Assembly: GCA_022758935.1 (NCBI GenBank)
Contig: JAEMQG010000045.1
Coordinates: 1 to 9,009 of the forward strand
Source of the DNA: Candidatus Nitrosopumilus sp.
GTDB taxonomy: Archaea > Thermoproteota > Nitrososphaeria > Nitrososphaerales > Nitrosopumilaceae
Direction of reading: 5' to 3'
Length of the DNA stretch: 9,009 bases
Positions 6,798 to 9,009 of this stretch are shown in pieces. Each line of letters opens with the position of its first letter. Within the stretch, counting starts at the first letter, position 1. The position numbers and the translations under genes are program-made. The notes below the pieces were generated by a model. It saw nothing but the letters and a program-made list of their open reading frames with translations, was not told the origin of the DNA and made no database searches.

Positions 6798-6857
6798 GGG
6801 GGTATGATGAGACGGTGGCTGTATGATTCGTGATTACACTACAAAATATCTGACCCT
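6798..6857 (+). ncRNA. Candidate C/D box guide RNA
   Basis: The layout matches an archaeal C/D box sRNA. There is a perfect C box ATGATGA (6804-6810), a 12-base spacer (6811-6822), a degenerate D' box ATGA (6823-6826), a 3-base gap and a near-match C' box GTGATTA (6830-6836). A 13-base spacer (6837-6849) and a perfect D box CTGA (6850-6853) complete it. The ends can pair: GGG just before the C box with CCC (6854-6856). Total length is about 60 bases, typical for the class. Such RNAs guide 2'-O-methylation of rRNA or tRNA by fibrillarin. The D' and C' boxes are imperfect and I could not match a target, so this stays a candidate. It may be processed from the 3' end of the mrp-kinase transcript, since no clear own promoter is seen. 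Confidence 0.5.
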
Positions 6858-6895
6858 ATTATTTCATATTTGAAAATAAACTTTGATGATCTTTG

Positions 6896-6924
6896 TTTTT
6901 TAAAACGAGTTTTTTCATATTTTT
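6896..6924 (+). terminator. Oligo-T tracts ending the mrp-kinase transcript
   Basis: Three T-tracts of 5-6 bases (6896-6901, 6910-6915, 6920-6924) lie on the plus strand downstream of the kinase gene and the RNA candidate. They precede the oxidase promoter, as expected for archaeal oligo-T termination. Confidence 0.5.
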
Positions 6925-6932
6925 AACCTATC

Positions 6933-6944
6933 TTTTTATAAATA
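6933..6944 (+). promoter_or_regulatory. Strong TATA box of the multicopper oxidase gene
   Basis: TTTTTATAAATA is among the best archaeal TATA matches in the window. A start site about 25 bases on would lie near 6963, giving a leader of about 35 bases before ATG 6999. A weaker TTTATTAC at 6964-6971 could instead serve a leaderless start. No ribosome-binding site is visible in the leader. Confidence 0.55.
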
Positions 6945-6998
6945 CTGATAATGGTAAGGGGGGTTTATTACACACGAAAATGGGTTTGAAAATATAGT

Positions 6999-8360
6999 AT
7001 GAGACAAGTCACCAGTTTGTATATTGTTGTGGGTGTAATTATTGGATTTAGTATCGCATTTGTCGCCTTTATGGAATCTCCAAAAATCCAAACCAGCGAC
7101 GCAACATCCTCTGATGTATTTCCAAAATTTGAAAATCAACACCCAAAAAAAATCTCGTACACTCTAATTGCAGAAGATGCGGAAATTGAAGTATCAAAAG
7201 GTGTAATGGCCAAAGTATGGACATATAATGGAACCATTCCCGCACCAACTTTGAGATTCACAGAAGGCGATGATGTTACAGTCAAATTTATAAATAAAAC
7301 ACCATATACACACACCATTCATTTTCATGGTACCCATGATTCTGCAAACGATGGAGTTTTTCCTCAAATAATGCCCGGTGAGGAATACACGTATCACTTT
7401 GTAGCTCAAGAAGCAGGACTGTTCATGTATCACTGTCATGCATTTCCAACTTCTCAACATGTTAGAATGGGAATGTTTGGAGCCATGATTATAGATCCTG
7501 CAATACGTCCAATGAATCCTGCAAGAGAATATTTCTTTACACTTAGTGAGTTTGATCCAAACAATGCGCTGGAATATTTTACAAAATATTATCCGATTAA
7601 CGGATATGCCAATCAGTACATGGACGATAATTCAATCAAAGTTGTAAAAGGGGAATTAGTTAGATTCTATGTTATTGGAATTGGCGGTGTCCTACCCTCT
7701 CCATTTCATGTTCACAGTACAATTGCCAAAGTATATCCATCAGGAATTTTGTGGAATGAACCATATTTTGCTCAAACACATCTAATTGCAAATGGCGACA
7801 CTGCAATAATTGAGGTAAAGTGGGATGAACCTGGAATGTACTTTATTCATGTACATGGAATACAAGAGGAACGTGGTTCCATGGCAACAGTTGAAGTGCT
7901 GGAAAATGACTCTCTACTTTTATCCAAACAAATCCCAAGTAACAACAAGGGAAGTTACTCTATGGTCCAATGGCAGGAAAACTTGATAAAATCATTGGAA
8001 CATCCAGAAATTACCAACTATGACAATTTAGGTGAGTCTGCTATTATTGATGCTAAAAAAATCCAAACAAATAATGTATCTATTTCAGAAAATTCTTGGA
8101 ATCCTGACGTTGTAGATTCGTATTTTCCTGCATCAATTGAAATCAATTCTGGTACCACTGTGACCTGGGTAAATAACGACACGGCGATCCACACTGTAAC
8201 TGATGCTAAAAAAACATTTGACTCAAAATTTATACAAGCCGGAGGGTCTTGGCAATACACATTTGAAAAAGCAGGCGAATATGATTATCTTTGTACATTA
8301 CATCCTTGGATGAAAGGAACTGTTAGCGTAATTGAAGAATCTTCTCACTCGATGAAATAG
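6999..8360 (+). CDS. Membrane-anchored two-domain multicopper oxidase fused to plastocyanin
   Basis: The 453-residue product has three cupredoxin domains behind an N-terminal hydrophobic segment (about 7-25), which is a signal anchor or signal peptide. Domain 1 (about 50-168) has H105 and HFH (108-110), then HCH (145-147) with H154 and M159. This gives a type 1 copper site (H105, C146, H154, M159) plus type 2/3 ligands. Domain 2 (about 175-302) has HVH at 237-239 and 284-286 but no Cys, so it lacks a type 1 site. The four HxH pairs complete a trinuclear centre. This is the type C two-domain layout known from the Nitrosomonas blue copper oxidase, and implies O2 reduction coupled to oxidation of a donor. 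The third domain (about 365-446) is plastocyanin-like, with H398, C432, H435 and M438. It acts outside the membrane. Its substrate cannot be read from the sequence. Misannotation as nitrite reductase is likely; the His pairs argue against that. Confidence 0.92.
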   Translation: MRQVTSLYIVVGVIIGFSIAFVAFMESPKIQTSDATSSDVFPKFENQHPKKISYTLIAEDAEIEVSKGVMAKVWTYNGTIPAPTLRFTEGDDVTVKFINKTPYTHTIHFHGTHDSANDGVFPQIMPGEEYTYHFVAQEAGLFMYHCHAFPTSQHVRMGMFGAMIIDPAIRPMNPAREYFFTLSEFDPNNALEYFTKYYPINGYANQYMDDNSIKVVKGELVRFYVIGIGGVLPSPFHVHSTIAKVYPSGILWNEPYFAQTHLIANGDTAIIEVKWDEPGMYFIHVHGIQEERGSMATVEVLENDSLLLSKQIPSNNKGSYSMVQWQENLIKSLEHPEITNYDNLGESAIIDAKKIQTNNVSISENSWNPDVVDSYFPASIEINSGTTVTWVNNDTAIHTVTDAKKTFDSKFIQAGGSWQYTFEKAGEYDYLCTLHPWMKGTVSVIEESSHSMK

Positions 8361-8442
8361 TGAACGAGCCTATTTATCTGCAATAATATTCGGGTATAAA
8401 CATACGAAACATAATACACCAATCCTCATACAAGAATTGACA

Positions 8443-8454
8443 TTTTAGAATAAA
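8443..8454 (+). promoter_or_regulatory. Putative TATA box of the SprT-like gene
   Basis: TTTTAGAATAAA is centred about 29 bases before GTG 8478, a leaderless-type spacing. An alternative GGTATAAAC at 8393-8401 would give a leader of about 50 bases. The 117-base gap after the oxidase gene holds nothing else recognised. Confidence 0.35.
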
Positions 8455-8477
8455 CACAGACTTTATGACAAATAACT

Positions 8478-8840
8478 GTGAAGCTTGATCCTGAACTAAA
8501 ATTACAAATATTGGAAAAAATTGGCATCTATTCAAACCGCTTCTCTATATCTGAACCTAAAATCATACTAACTACCAAAGAAGTATTGGATATGCCAAAA
8601 GAAATGACTGAAGGAAGGAGAACATCTGCATACAAGTACTATGGCGTGTCTTATCTCCAGCACAATCTTGTTTTTATTAATGTTAGAAAAATTCCCGACG
8701 AAAAGACTTTGGAAAATACTCTGGTTCATGAATTAATTCACATGCGATTTCCATATCTTGCACATGGTAAACGATTCAACAAACTAGTCCGACAAGGTTT
8801 ACGAGGAAAAACGTTTTTGCCATATCAAAAAAGAAAATAA
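8478..8840 (+). CDS. Small SprT-like zinc metalloprotease
   Basis: The 120-residue product is a minimal gluzincin. HELIH (84-88) supplies two zinc ligands and the catalytic Glu, and the downstream AHGKRF (95-100) supplies the third ligand, H96. The pattern HExxH-x(7)-H-G-x-x-F is that of SprT-like/WLM-related proteases. The hydrophobic strand LVFINVR (64-70) before the helix also fits. Eukaryotic relatives (SPRTN, Wss1) cleave DNA-protein crosslinks. Whether this small archaeal form does so is not shown by the sequence, and no DNA-binding domain or PCNA-binding box is evident. A basic tail (GLRGKTFLPYQKRK) ends the protein. GTG 8478 is taken as start; the ATG at 8465 is in another frame. It appears to be a single-gene unit. 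Fold is fairly sure; substrate is unknown. Confidence 0.85.
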   Translation: MKLDPELKLQILEKIGIYSNRFSISEPKIILTTKEVLDMPKEMTEGRRTSAYKYYGVSYLQHNLVFINVRKIPDEKTLENTLVHELIHMRFPYLAHGKRFNKLVRQGLRGKTFLPYQKRK

Positions 8841-8851
8841 TCCCTCATTGA

Positions 8852-8859
8852 TTTATATT
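8852..8859 (+). promoter_or_regulatory. TATA box of hppA
   Basis: TTTATATT is centred about 32 bases before ATG 8888, which would give a transcript with a leader of only a few bases. It lies right after the SprT-like gene's stop codon. Confidence 0.55.
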
Positions 8860-8887
8860 TCCTAGTCTCAGGCAAGCCAATTATAGT

Positions 8888-9009
8888 ATGGATATTCCAC
8901 AAATTCTGCCCATCGGGGCTGGTATTGCTTCTTTTATCGTTGCTATGATTATTGTCAGTTGGATTACAAAACAGCCTTCAGGCACTAAAGAGATGATGGA
9001 GATTTCAAA
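8888..9009 (+). CDS. hppA: Membrane-bound pyrophosphatase, N-terminal part only
   Basis: An ATG-initiated frame runs off the window end after 40 complete codons. The visible part has a hydrophobic first transmembrane segment (about 6-26), then SWITKQPSGTKEMMEIS. This matches the start of H+- or Na+-pumping pyrophosphatases, in which the first helix is followed by a G-T-x-x-M-x-E-I cytoplasmic stretch. Such enzymes couple PPi hydrolysis to ion pumping across the cytoplasmic membrane. The catalytic loops lie beyond the window, so the ion specificity cannot be judged. The identification rests on a short segment and is probable, not certain. Confidence 0.7.
   Translation, partial: MDIPQILPIGAGIASFIVAMIIVSWITKQPSGTKEMMEIS

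Noticed and set aside
6884..6948. Second possible C/D RNA (TGATGA at 6884, CTGA at 6945)
   Set aside because: The base before TGATGA is not a purine, no D'/C' pair is seen between, and T-tract terminators fall inside.
6936..7142. Minus-strand ORF over the oxidase promoter and 5' end
   Set aside because: It is antisense to a secure gene, has no family features and has no supporting promoter.
6999..8360. Copper nitrite reductase (NirK) identity for the cupredoxin protein
   Set aside because: NirK has an Asp in its HxxDxH motif and HCA at the type 1 site. Here the motifs are HTIHFH and HCH, and domain 2 has two HVH pairs, which fits a trinuclear multicopper oxidase.
1..9009. CRISPR arrays, tRNA or rRNA genes, insertion sequences
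   Set aside because: No regularly spaced repeats, cloverleaf-like sequence, terminal inverted repeats or transposase-like product was seen on either strand.

Overview
The window looks like a piece of a chromosome from an ammonia-oxidising archaeon (Nitrososphaerota, probably the Nitrosopumilus/Nitrosarchaeum side). The base composition is AT-rich. The window holds archaeal information-processing genes (Rpo7 and Spt4), an archaeal-type GTP-dependent dephospho-CoA kinase, a multi-cupredoxin copper oxidase and the start of a membrane pyrophosphatase. Most transcription units start with a TATA-like box about 23-32 bases before the start codon and no Shine-Dalgarno site, as expected for leaderless archaeal transcripts. 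The lineage call rests on gene content and style, not on a database search.

Layout: (1) 2-1090 is the 3' end of a large secreted surface protein with a CSPGYWKN-type segment and two SdrD-like B domains. (2) 1091-1420 is an AT-rich gap. (3) 1421-2395 is nadA. (4) 2492-3187 is a secreted protein of unknown function with a Pro/Thr-rich linker. (5) Three genes on the minus strand follow: nadC (3359-4180), spt4 (4228-4416) and the gene for RNA polymerase subunit Rpo7 (4417-5007); transcription runs rpo7, spt4, then possibly nadC. (6) Divergently on the plus strand come an Mrp/NBP35-type Fe-S carrier ATPase (5154-6272) and a GTP-dependent dephospho-CoA kinase (6288-6782). (7) A 216-base gap holds a candidate C/D box guide RNA (about 6798-6857), T-tracts and a strong promoter. 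(8) 6999-8360 encodes a membrane-anchored three-cupredoxin multicopper oxidase. (9) 8478-8840 encodes a small SprT-like zinc protease. (10) 8888 to the end is the start of a membrane-bound pyrophosphatase, hppA.

Functionally, nadA and nadC catalyse consecutive steps of de novo NAD synthesis and converge on either side of the unknown secreted-protein gene. Mrp (Fe-S delivery) is a plausible partner for NadA, which needs a 4Fe-4S cluster, but this is inference. Rpo7 and Spt4 form a tight transcription-machinery pair: the rpo7 stop codon abuts the spt4 ATG. The most interesting items are the copper oxidase, which has a complete trinuclear site plus a fused plastocyanin domain, and the unannotated C/D box RNA candidate. 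I see no CRISPR array, insertion sequence, tRNA or rRNA, and no clearly new multi-gene system.
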